Source of the DNA: Pseudoips prasinana
Lineage: Eukaryota; Arthropoda; Insecta; Lepidoptera; Nolidae
Assembly: GCA_951640165.1 (NCBI GenBank)
Contig: OX621246.1
Coordinates: forward strand, 9,635,001-9,699,000
Direction of reading: 5' to 3'
Length of the DNA stretch: 64,000 bases
Position 1 is the first letter of the stretch, and each line of letters starts with the position of its first letter. Position numbers and translations under genes: made by a program. The notes under the pieces were generated by a model, which had not been told where the DNA came from, made no database searches, and saw only the letters and a program-made list of their open reading frames with translations. This document shows positions 1-10,455 of this stretch, piece by piece.

Positions 1-460
1 CTAAATAATTCAACAAATAGTCAGAGTTCCCATGTGCGTCTAATTTTGTTATATGTTTCATAAACCCCGGGAGCCCAAACCTCTGGCCAGTCTAATGGCA
101 CCCTCTTCAGTTATTAAGCTATAAATCTCTGTATATGTTTATTTTACCGTGAATAAAATACCTTTTAAAGATGTTGTGTAGATTATTTTGGTGTCAGCTT
201 TTTGGTCATCATTTCAAAGGTATTATATTAAGTGAAGTAGGCGCAGTCGATCTCACGTTAGTGGAAACAGTTATAGTACGATAAACACCTTTAGTGCGTA
301 CTTAATAAACACGGTTAGGTGCTAAATGTATGTTTTAAACTACGAAACGATAGCGACTTTGATGCCATGTATGCGAGACATATTATTTCAGAAGCATGTG
401 CGCAAACTTAGTTCTCTCACTCATGTACTTGACCTAAGTTACCCTTATGTGGTTCACCAA
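1..460. other. intron sequence without recognised features
   Basis: AT-rich DNA upstream of the first visible Lar exon; since that exon starts in the middle of a codon, this is intron of the same gene. I see no coding frame, RNA gene or clear repeat here. Confidence 0.6.
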
Positions 461-662
461 GACTGACCTGTTGGTCTAGTGTTTCGCGACCCTGATTGCT
501 AAGCCAGAGATCCTGGGTTCGATCCCCACTCAGGACAAATCTTTGTGTGATGAGTATCTTTATTTGATCTGTATCTGGGGGTATTTTAGATATATATATT
601 AGCATGTTCATGAGTTGTCCGGTTGCCATAGTACTGGCTCAGCCTAGTTTAAGATCAGATTA
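461..662 (+). mobile_element. SINE family C, diverged copy
   Basis: tRNA-like head with B box GGTTCGATCC and the downstream signature CCACTCAGGACAAATCTTTG, then GTCCGGTTGCCATAGTACT and TTTAAGATCAGAT. The same order occurs in the copies at 17958, 24908 and 45571. It looks like an old, diverged copy. Confidence 0.65.
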
Positions 663-707
663 AATGACCGAGGATATTTATTTATTCTTTAATGTCTAAG
701 TTGTTCA

Positions 708-862
708 AGCAGACCAGCAGGCCTCTGCAGATGTTAGTTCTCGCCGTGACCGACTGTTTAACGTGCCCTCCGATTCAATTAGTCCTCTGAAGGTCTGATC
801 ATTAAACCACTTTTGGAGTCACCCAACTATATACTGACCGCGTGCCTAGATGCCTGGTCTCG
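708..862 (+). repeat. interspersed repeat K, fragment
   Basis: Contains AGACCAGCAGGCCTCTG, AACGTGCCCTCCGA, ATTAAACCACTTTTG, CACCCAACTAT and ACTGACCGCG, in the same order as copies at 9560-9790 and 40275-40475. Class unknown; no coding frame is evident. Confidence 0.55.
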
Positions 863-1456
863 CCGATCTCTTGCGGGCTAATGAGAACAACTAGTTGTGA
901 GTAACTTATGTTAGTTGGTAGAACAAAAAGACACATAATTCAATGTTCTCCAGAAGAGAAATATAACAAATTTCATTATAATACGAAATTTACAAAACAA
1001 TTATTTACAAAAGACCTACCTAAGGTATTGAATTATGCCCTAAGTTTAAACAAAACTCAGTTCCTAACTTAACTAAATTACAACTTAATCTTGGTGTGCC
1101 CGTCGTAACAAGAACTACAAAAAAGAGTAATTTTCGAGAAGGAATAAATTTACTGGCCTATATTTCGCCTAGTTGGCTCGTAGAAAAGCTTAAACCAGTC
1201 ATGCGAAATGCGACTAACTTGGCCCGCAAGGGACCCGAGCTCCGCTAAAATGCTTATAGTCGGTAATAATGTATCGAGCATCCGGTTACTGTACCACTAG
1301 AGGATAATATCTTAATAGGAGCATATTTTAGAGAGTAGCAAGAGAGTTACAAGCATAGCATTTTTAGCTTTATGAGCACTGCGGAGAGGCCGCGAGCTTA
1401 TAGAATACGCTGCTGGTACCATTTTGATGTTAATGTTGGAGTACTGGGTCTCAACC
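863..1456. other. intron, nothing recognised
   Basis: AT-rich, no supported feature; immediately precedes a palindromic MITE. Confidence 0.5.
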
Positions 1457-1677
1457 GGCTAAGTCGCCGAACATCGATTTCTTAAATGGCGTTCAAATAA
1501 ATAAAGGTTAAAAATGACTTAATTAATCGTTAAATCGGCTTCCATGAGGACATGTGACGTCATAAATGGTCCGGAATCGATTGTCAACGTTGAAGCCGAT
1601 TTACCAATTGATGAAGTCATTTTTAACCTTTATGTATTTGAACGCCATTTAAGAAATCGATGTTCGGCGACTTAGCC
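1457..1677. mobile_element. palindromic MITE (about 221 bp)
   Basis: The left arm, starting GGCTAAGTCGCCGAACATCG, reappears inverted at the right end (CGATGTTCGGCGACTTAGCC). About 62 bases match almost perfectly, and a second inner match (AAATCGGCTTC / GAAGCCGATTT) takes the palindrome to a central loop of about 50 bp. No clear target duplication is seen. A foldback-type non-autonomous DNA element is the best guess. Confidence 0.75.
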
Positions 1678-1920
1678 TGTAGAGCCCCTGGGTCGCTTAT
1701 AGCCGGTCCAAAAGGGATCGGTGAGGTTAAGCATTTAAACACGCGATCCGTCCATAAATGGGCAGTATGGTTCTGGCTATGAGTATGGTTCACAGAGCCC
1801 ATCAGAAAGGGTGGATGGGTGGCAACATGTGAGTGATACCATGTGTGTTGCAAGCATTTTAGGCTACTGTGACCACTTACCATCAGGTGGTTCGTCTGAT
1901 TATTTGCCGACTTTTTATTA
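1678..1920 (+). mobile_element. 3' tail of a non-LTR retrotransposon
   Basis: Ends with CACTTACCATCAGGTGGTTC, then TGATTATTTGCCGAC and an A/T-rich end. The ACTTACCATCAGGTG motif also ends the fragments at 3180-3370 and 44986-45382, the last of which has LINE coding sequence directly upstream. Heavily decayed. Confidence 0.55.
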
Positions 1921-2248
1921 TAAAGAGAGATTATTAATCCATCGGAAATAAAAGTGGATTTAATTTGGTTGACGTACAGACAATTTACCTACCATTAACT
2001 TTCTCGACTGCCTCGATGATTTAGTTAGTGTATCCAACCTAATATTGAATGGCCTAATAGCCTTAACTAACACTTTTGACCTGACCCGGGATTTTAACAA
2101 AGGAACTTTATCGATTGGAAACCCTAACGCTGGACCAGCAATATAAAAATGAAAACATTTTAAGTGATTATATTGGATTACTTTTGCTTGTATCTACAAT
2201 CGACATGTGCCTTAGGGAGGCAACACTGTCAACTATGAAATTTTGGTA
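1921..2248. other. intron, nothing recognised
   Basis: No feature supported before the MITE that starts at 2249. Confidence 0.5.
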
Positions 2249-2383
2249 CAGACGCCAGCACATCAAGCTACCCCAATCTGTCAAATTTCCCCAATTGAAA
2301 GTGAACCTTATGCTTTTGTGATAAAGTTGAAAATCGATTAAAGAAATTTGACAGATTGGGGTAGCTGGATGTGCAGACGTCTG
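2249..2383. mobile_element. MITE family D, copy 1
   Basis: Starts CAGACGCCAGCACATC and ends with the inverted GATGTGCAGACGTCTG. Inner arms AGCTACCCCAATCTGTCAAA and its inverse make nearly the whole element a hairpin. Left flank is TA; the right TA is lost. Related copies: 7429, 30340, 31197 and 56191. Confidence 0.82.
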
Positions 2384-2570
2384 TTCAAGTTCTGTTTTTT
2401 TAAACAGTTAAGTGAACGAATGGTATATAAAAAATATACATATACAACCCGCTAGCAGAAGACAAATGCAAACACTATGTTTTCTGTGACATTTGCTTAC
2501 AGTCAGAATCCCTAGGTTCAACAATATTATTAACGGGTGTTGGTCGAAATAATACCTCCATTCTCCATTT

Positions 2571-2780
2571 GACTGCGCGTATGGCGCAGCGGCTAATACA
2601 GTCGCCTCGCCGCTTGTAGTGCGGGTTCGAGTCCCGCGCCGGACTACTATTTGTATCGCCCATGAATAGCTGTTCTGAGCCTGGATGTTATTTGTGTCCG
2701 TCAATTATATGTTTGTCAAGTACCCCGCGACACAGGGATAAGATTCCCTATTGTGGACTTTGTCTTTAAAACAGAAAAAA
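2571..2780 (+). mobile_element. SINE family A copy
   Basis: tRNA-like head: A box TATGGCGCAGCGGCTAA and B box GGGTTCGAGTCC, followed by CGCGCCGGAC. The body has ATTTGTGTCCGTCAATTATA, GTACCCCGCGACACAGGGAT and TTTGTCTTTAAAA. Same order as copies at 8535, 18709 and 35438. Not a functional tRNA: the box spacing fits, but the body carries the shared SINE tail. Confidence 0.82.
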
Positions 2781-3179
2781 AATGTATGCCAGGGTAGAGT
2801 AAGAAAATACAAATTTATGGTATGTACACAACATTTCCCTTATCCCATTTTTCTACCTTTCGCCACTGGAAACTCCCAGCAAGGCCTCCATTATTATCCC
2901 TTTTAATATTAATGAGTCGTAATTAATCGCAGTTGGAATCCCTACGGAGGTGTGCAATTACACTCAGTTTGTCGATGACTTTATAAAAGCAATTAGCAAG
3001 TTTGCCGACGGTTTGTGATGTGATACCCATCTTGGGCGTGTTCGAGTATTTTAAATCGAAGATAATGTTTTGTAGAAGTAATTATACAGTGTGTGGCTAA
3101 GTTTACTTCTGTAGAGTCGCCAAGTTTCGAAGAGGAAATAGAAGACATTCCTTAATAATAACATTAATACTTTTAATGT
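2781..3179. other. intron, nothing recognised
   Basis: No coding frame or repeat that I can support. Confidence 0.45.
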
Positions 3180-3370
3180 TGTGTTTCCGAGTGTGAGTAA
3201 AGTCGCCAGAGCTCATTAGGGTGGGGGGAAGGGTCAGCAACATTTGCTTGCTGACTCTTGGAGGCCGACAACGCACCCGCGACTCCTGTGGTGTCGCGAG
3301 TGTCCATGGGCTACGGTGATCACTTACCATCAGGTGACCCACTTGCTCGTTTGTCGCTCTCTGATATATA
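3180..3370 (+). mobile_element. 3' tail of a non-LTR retrotransposon
   Basis: CATGGGCTACGGTGATCACT, TACCATCAGGTGACCCACTT and GCTCGTTTGTCGCT, then a short A-rich end near 3368. Same terminal motif as 1855-1915 and 45320-45340. Confidence 0.55.
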
Positions 3371-3760
3371 AAATAAAAAAATGAAATGCTTTGCAACAGC
3401 TTAAAATCTTGTGTCTACACATTTCTAGATCTGACCCACCCAACTGTTGAAAACTCGCTCAAGATTTTCGAATTTCGGACTTACCAGGGATTGTGATGGT
3501 AGCAACCTACATATATTTCCATCATATGTCTATTGTTTTATTTATTTTTATTTGGGAAGCTTACAGCTACATGTATGTAGCTGCATATGGTTACAAAAAT
3601 TTTGATAAATAAATGCCAATAACAAGCTTCCACAATTAGTTAACAAAACGGTGGCATCTCCGGTCTACTTAAATAATTATAATAATGATTACTTTATAAA
3701 TGATTTTACAAGATTGAGCCCATAGTACTATACAAAGATTTATACATTATAATATAATAT
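3371..3760. other. intron, nothing recognised
   Basis: AT-rich. A short self-complementary stretch (ACAGCTACATG/CATGTAGCTG) is present near 3563, otherwise unremarkable. Confidence 0.45.
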
Positions 3761-4010
3761 CTATAATATCTAGGGACAATGTCACACAGATCATCCTAGC
3801 CCCAAACTAAGCAAAGCTTGTACTATGGGTACGAGGCGACGATATACATACTTATATAGATGGATAAATACTTATATACACAGAAAACATCCATGACTCA
3901 GAAACAAATATTCGTACTCATCACACAAATATTTGCAGTTACCGGGATTCGAACCCAGGACCACCAGCTTCGTAGGCAGGAGCACTACCAACTATGCTAC
4001 GGTGATCGTC
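3761..4010 (-). mobile_element. SINE family B copy
   Basis: Read on the minus strand: A-box region GTAGCATAGTTGGTAGTGC, B box GGGTTCGAATCC, then CGGTAACTGC, GAGTACGAATATTTG, GAGTCATGGATGTTTTCTGT and the tail CATAGTACAAGCTTTGC. Same family as 6372, 10454, 20493 and 44092. Confidence 0.85.
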
Positions 4011-4753
4011 ATTATCAATAAAAGATCTAGTTAATCTGGATCTGGTGGAATGTTTGCTAGTAGTAAACAGATCAATAAAATCAAAACGACTGTCACCATA
4101 TTACTTGTTAAATTCATTGAATACTCTAGGCAAAGAGCTATTATTATTCGTATTCTTCTTTATCTTCTTCTTATTTGAGAGCTTAAAACTGATACTACCA
4201 GCAGTACCATGATCCCGATCACCTCAAGCATGGGTTTTACTTGGCGACGTTCTAGTTGAGTTGATCAGAGTAAAAACCTCCCAATACCTACCTTGTGTGT
4301 TCCTTGACTCCATGAAGTCATCGGGAAAAACTTTTAGCTGTAAAACTGATCCAATGGAACTCAGAAAGGCATTCAGACGTTGAGTAGTTTTTAATGAAAT
4401 TACGACTTCAAGATAAAAAGCATCCATTCGTATATTTAAATCCAGTCGTGCTCAACAGAAATTAAAATTATATATCGTTTCAACATTAATGCAAATTTTG
4501 GCCGTTCGTGCATTATCAGCACAGAATTTTCAACAGTATATACTATACTAGTTAAAACTTTTCCTTACGTTACTATAGGAAATTATTTTATATATTTTTT
4601 TAAACATTTGAAATTTCTTTCATGTTTTGACATTTAATGAATTGTTTATATTATAAATTAATTTAGTGTCATGTATATATTCTGTTTCTTCTTACACCTT
4701 GTAGGCAAGATACTTTTTTTAAAACCAAATAACCGAAGAATGAATTGTTTCAG
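4011..4753. other. intron upstream of the Ig2 exon
   Basis: No repeat or coding frame recognised. The last bases form the pyrimidine tract and acceptor (TGAATTGTTTCAG) of the first exon. Confidence 0.5.
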
Positions 4754-4864
4754 GTACTCTACAAATAGTGAAGAGTGAAGAGGAAGACCACGGCAAGTTT
4801 GAGTGCGTCGCCGAGAACTCTATTGGTACTGAGTACTCGAAGCCCACAGTCTTGTACGTCAAAG
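4754..4864 (+). CDS. Lar: Lar exon 1 of window: C-terminal part of Ig domain 2
   Basis: Follows the acceptor TTGTTTCAG and ends at the donor AAAG|GTAAGC. Phase 1 in, phase 1 out. It encodes [20 protein letters not shown] and continues to a final VLYVK. The D-H-G-K-F-E-C run is the classic end of an Ig domain (D-x-G-x-Y/F-x-C, F strand cysteine). The first half of Ig2, with the partner cysteine, must lie on an exon upstream of the window. The exon is followed by the longest intron seen here, about 37 kb. Confidence 0.92.
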
Positions 4865-7800
4865 GTAAGCATTCGCATTAAGATCCCTTTGAGCGTAATA
4901 GCGTCGGGCTCTACGTTAATCGAACTTCATCAAGCTTGGCCGTGGAATGCAAATAATTACATTATTCACAGTCGGACCAGAGAAACTATTGCATGTGCAT
5001 TATTCATAAAAGATTAGGCTCTTTTGGTAGAAAAGTATGGTAGAAATATATTCATAATTTACAACGTAAGTATACGACTTAACGAACACGAATAATTAGA
5101 TTGAATATGTCTCAAAATGAATAATGTTATTGTTTCGAAGTTTTTCTTTTGTATACCTAAATATAATCTAAAATAATAAGCATTCAGACAACCGATCGAG
5201 CATATATTGTGTTTGCCTACTAAATAATTACTCTAATTGGACCAAATCCCGTGTTCATGCCCGCTTGAGTATGTTTCGCCGGACCGTCTCAACTGGGTCG
5301 TGTTGAAACCGGTAGTAGATGAACCCACTGAGTTTGTTTCGCTGGGTCTTCTCAGTTGGGGCGCATTGGATCCGGTGGTAGCATTAAAGCGCGACCGTCG
5401 TTATTAACACAAGGTCCGTCATAATAATAATACCTTTAATATAGACAGAACCATTGACAATATGTAGTAAAAATATTAGACTTAAACTAGATAATTAAAC
5501 ATAATCTCTTGACAATAACTTGATACGAGCTAGCTAAATATCATTTCTGTAATAAAATAAATTTTATAAATGTTTTCATACAAGATGTACCTAAATATCT
5601 ATGTTACTAGAAATAATATCTAATGTATACAACTATATTACTACAAACATGTTCTGACTATTTACAAGCGCTTTTTTAAAGTCTAGGTGAAAAAAAAAAA
5701 AAAAAAAAAAAAATTATATTTAAAATGTTGAAAATAAATACGCAACTATGAGAATTTTTATATTTCAAAAACTACTCATTATAGGAGGTATTGTAGCGCG
5801 GACTTGATAATTTTAATTGATTGCAGAATGCTGAAATGCAGTATTTTTAGTTACTCATTTCATGTTTCAGTTCAGTTTAAAGATAACACATGTCTTTCTT
5901 GAACATTGACACTATGTAACTCTATTTATAACCTTTTTGCTAATGACTAAAATATCTTGCTAGGTACTAGGTACCTTACGTACAGTGCCTTAATGTAAAC
6001 GTACTTTGGAGACACCGATGACTCAATATTTGTTAGTGTAAATATATAGTTGAGATTTTGATTTAAGTTATCTCTTAAAACTCACGAAGTTTTACGTACA
6101 AGATTGTCAGTTACCGAGCAACGTTAAAATCGGTTCCGTTGGCACCTTTTGGACCCGGTTTCATAATACTTAAAAGCTAAGGTTGGTACAATTCAATTCA
6201 TCTGCCAAAAATATGGTTACATAATAATTGGGCTAAATTCTAATATGTAACATCATATTAGAATAAAGGCCTCACATGTAGCCCAAAAGTATGCAAATAC
6301 AAATTAATATCAAATCACTACAGTTACAATAATAAATAGTCGTTATGCGCAACCTACCAACTAGGTCTTTACGGTCACCGTAGCCTAGTTGGTAGTGCTC
6401 CTGCCTACGAAGCTGGTGGTCCTGGGTTCGAATCCCGGTAAGTGCAAATATTTGTGTGAGGAGCACGAATATTTGTTTCTGAGTCATGGATGTTTTCTAT
6501 GTATATAAGTATTTATCTATCTATATAAGTATGTATATCGTCGCCTAGTGCCCATAGTACAAGCTTTGCTTAGTTTGGGGCTAGGATGATCTGTGTGACA
6601 TTGTCCCTATATATTATTATTATTATATAACTTTGCGCGTATGGCGCAGTGGTTATGGTCGTCACCTCGCTACGGTGCCGTCGTGTCTCGGGTTCGTCTC
6701 CGGCATATAACAAAGTCTGGGTGTACTTTGTGTCTGTGAATTACCACTATTATTATTACATACTAGCTGTGCCCCGCGGTGTTACCCGCGTTAAATGTTA
6801 TAAATTTTCTTTGCTATAAACCTCACGGAGCCCGAGACCTTTCCAACGAATGCAAAACCGTGGAAATCGGTTCGTGCGTTCTGGAGTTATAGCGTCAGGA
6901 AGGAAAACCCGACTTATTTTTATATAGTAGACTAGCTGTGCCCCGCGGTGTTACACGCGTCAAATTTTATAAATTTTCTTTGCTATAAACCTCACGGAGC
7001 CCGAGACCTTTCCAACGAATGCAAAACCGTGGAAATCGGTTCGTGCGTTCTGGAGTTATAGCGTCAGGAAGGAAAACCCGACTTATTTTTATATTGTAGA
7101 TTTAAGTATTTAAATTTGTTGTTGTTCCGTCCAACTAATACCATCGCGCTGGCGCCTATGTTCTGTCCTAATGTGAAATCAACCAGAACCGCTAACAGAG
7201 AGACATGATCAAATCTAAGATATTATCTACGGGCCGCGCCACATCAAAGGTAATTCGTCAAACCTCGCCTGAGGAATCCACTGAGGTACCTAATGACCTC
7301 CATATCATTAGTAAGAGATAGAACTTATAAAATTATTCAAGTTAGAAAGAGAGATGTGTAACAAGGGAGTTGGCGTGGAAATATTTTAAATAAAATTACT
7401 TGGGGTGTTGGGAATTTTGTAGAAGGTACAGACGCCAGCACATCAAGCTACCCCAATCTGTCCAAAATTTCCCGAATTGAAAGTGAACCTTATGCTTTTG
7501 TGATAAAGTTGAAAATCTATGAAAGAAATTTGACAGATTGGGGTAGCTGGATGTGCTGGCGTCTGTACATACTTACAAGCAATAGGTATCTTTAGAGGGG
7601 AACTTTTTATAGCGTTTTAATTAGTTGTATTAAATGGTCTAGAGCGTTATCGCCGTTAGTGGAAAATAATTAAATTAATGGTGCTGCTCATAAACCATAA
7701 TTATTTAACACTACAGGTAGCTGGTGGTGAACCTGCCTTCAGGTCCAAAGGTTGCAGGTTCTAACCTCGGACAGGACAAACATTTTCTCTTGGTCTGGGT

Positions 7801-10401
7801 GTTCTCTAAGTACCTACGTAAATATTAAACAAGTTACCAAAACCACTAGTTGTTAAGATTTTAGACAAAAAAATGTCATATAACAAATGTACTTAAACGG
7901 CACTTCGAAAACGAATAACTTAATGATCCCTTTTATAATTGTTCCTTATCTCGCAACTCCTTAACTATAAAAAAATCTTAGGTAATTCAAGATTATACAT
8001 AGTTAAGTGTGATATATTGTATGCATGGTTTTTGAAATAAACTGTTTTTTTTTATTATTATTATGTAGTATATACGTATGTTCTATCCGCTTTGTAGAAT
8101 CCACAGCTTTACTTAATTTGGGTTTGATCTACTGTGGGGTAGATCTAGTCTGCTGTGATGCTCTATGATATGTCCCGGATATGTCGGTATTATATTGTTA
8201 TTAGTAGGCGTAAGTAGTATCTGCGCCGAATGTGGAATACCACAATCGTGGCTTAGCGTCGACATATCCTCTCATTCTGTTAAATAAAAATCTTGGATCG
8301 AAGTGAAAACAACTTCCCGTATGCTTGGTAGAATCAGACGCAACTCGCACTTGGCCGTATTTTTGAACTTAATATATATGTCAGCCTATAAGTATACCTA
8401 TCATGTCAGCTGAATGACGGTTATTGCTGAAAAAACGCTTCCCCAAAAGATCTCCACAATGCTGGTGTGTCCAAAATGTATGCCATAATCGCCACAGTTG
8501 CCAGACGGGTTGGCGATCACAGTATAATGAGTTTGACTGCACGTGTGGCGCAGCGGCTGCGACAGTCACCTCGCCTCTTCGTGTCGCGGGTTCGAGTCCC
8601 GCGCCAGACAACTATTTGTGTGTCCCATAAATACTGTTGTTCTGAGTCTAGATGTAATTTGTGTCCGTCTATTATATGTTTGTAAAGCACCCCGCAAAAC
8701 AGGGAATAGACTCAGTAGTGCGGTCGTTGTCTTTAAAAAAAAATAGTTCACAGAGAAACGCTGCTGCCCCCGTTGTCTGGTAGATATTCCCTCAGAACGA
8801 CTTCTACGCCCCCCATGGGATGAGATGGAGTGATGATATTCTTTGCCACACAGAAATATAGCACTTATACTATATAAATCTTGGATCTCCACAAGTACGC
8901 AATTCCAAGTTCGTGACACAGACCAATATGGCAACGCAAATTCTTGTGTAGATAGACACTGGAATCGGTGAAGTTTCAGTGATAAAAGTTGAAATCACAC
9001 ACATTCTACATGCATGTGCACCAGCTAAGCTTGAAACTAATAAAACAACAAACCAAGACCATTCGTCGAGGTATTCATTTTAACTTGGGTTGTACTTAAC
9101 ACATAACATTGCTACTTTACTACCGCGTAAGTAACATTCGTCGTTCGAAACAACCGAACGATATCATATGTATCAAAGTCAAAGTTAAAAATTCTTTATT
9201 CCGTAAAAATTTTACATTTATGTGGAATCGTCATATTTTTTTACCCTACCTTGCAGTGCATGACGTGGACTCAGAACAACTCAATCCCAAGCACTTTTAT
9301 CACTTAAATAATCAGAAATTTTGTAATATGCCCTGCTACACAATTTGGCTTTAATAATTCTTTTAAACTTATTCGTAGACAATTCTCTAATATCATTGGG
9401 AAGTTTGTTATAGAATCTTATACATTGCCCCATAAAAGAGTTACTTATTTTGTGTATAGTTCAATCTCTAATTTATTTAATGGCAATCAATTCGAAAAGA
9501 AACGGAACTGCCAAGACAATAAATTCCTTCCTTATTGTATTGCTGATGTGAGTTTCAGAGTTGTTCATGCCACCTATTAGGCCTCTGACATGGCTTAACG
9601 ACTGTTATCTAATGACTTAAACCGGAACCGACAACTTAACGTGCCCTCAGAAGCACGGAGATGCTCAGAAATTAAACGAGTTTGGCGTATGCTATTAAGC
9701 CATCTATGGACTGACCGCGGGCCTAGTTACTTAACCTATCCGATCGCTTACGGACCGGTGAGAGCATCTAGCTATGAGCGCAATGCTCAATGGCCACTGT
9801 ATTCAAATTATAGGGTAATTTTTGGTTGGTTAGCTACTAAAGTTAATTCGCTGCATGAAAAGGGACAACATTTAAACATTTGCTGAGGTAGACGCCTTTC
9901 CTAGCTAGTACTTATAATGTTGCATGCTTCATAAGTATTATATAAACTAAACGCAATTAGTTATATCGTCTTAAGATGTAAACTAAGTTAAGGATTATCT
10001 GTGCTTGTTGGGAATAAACCTTTTTTATTTTTATTATTTATTTAATGTGGCTTCATTATGCGAGTTGCAAATGACTTAAGATACGGTAACCGCTTGACAT
10101 GGTGGAGCGCATTATTGTTTGTCAAAACTTTTCCATTGGCTTATTTCTTTTAGATAGAAGTAATGAATACATAAAGTAATGAAAACATAACGTTACAGTG
10201 GAAATATATACTAACGTAATATTTCAAACAGCATAATCAATACGAACATTTGTCGAAACCTTTATATTGGAGTTTCAATATTACAATGGAAAACAAGACA
10301 AAGGCGAGAGCGAAAAAGAATAGCAAAAAACTGTACTATTTCAATAATTGCTATGTGTTTTAGGGGCGATACTGCTACACCAAATGCAAAGTTTATACTA
10401 G

Positions 10402-10455
<54 letters not shown>

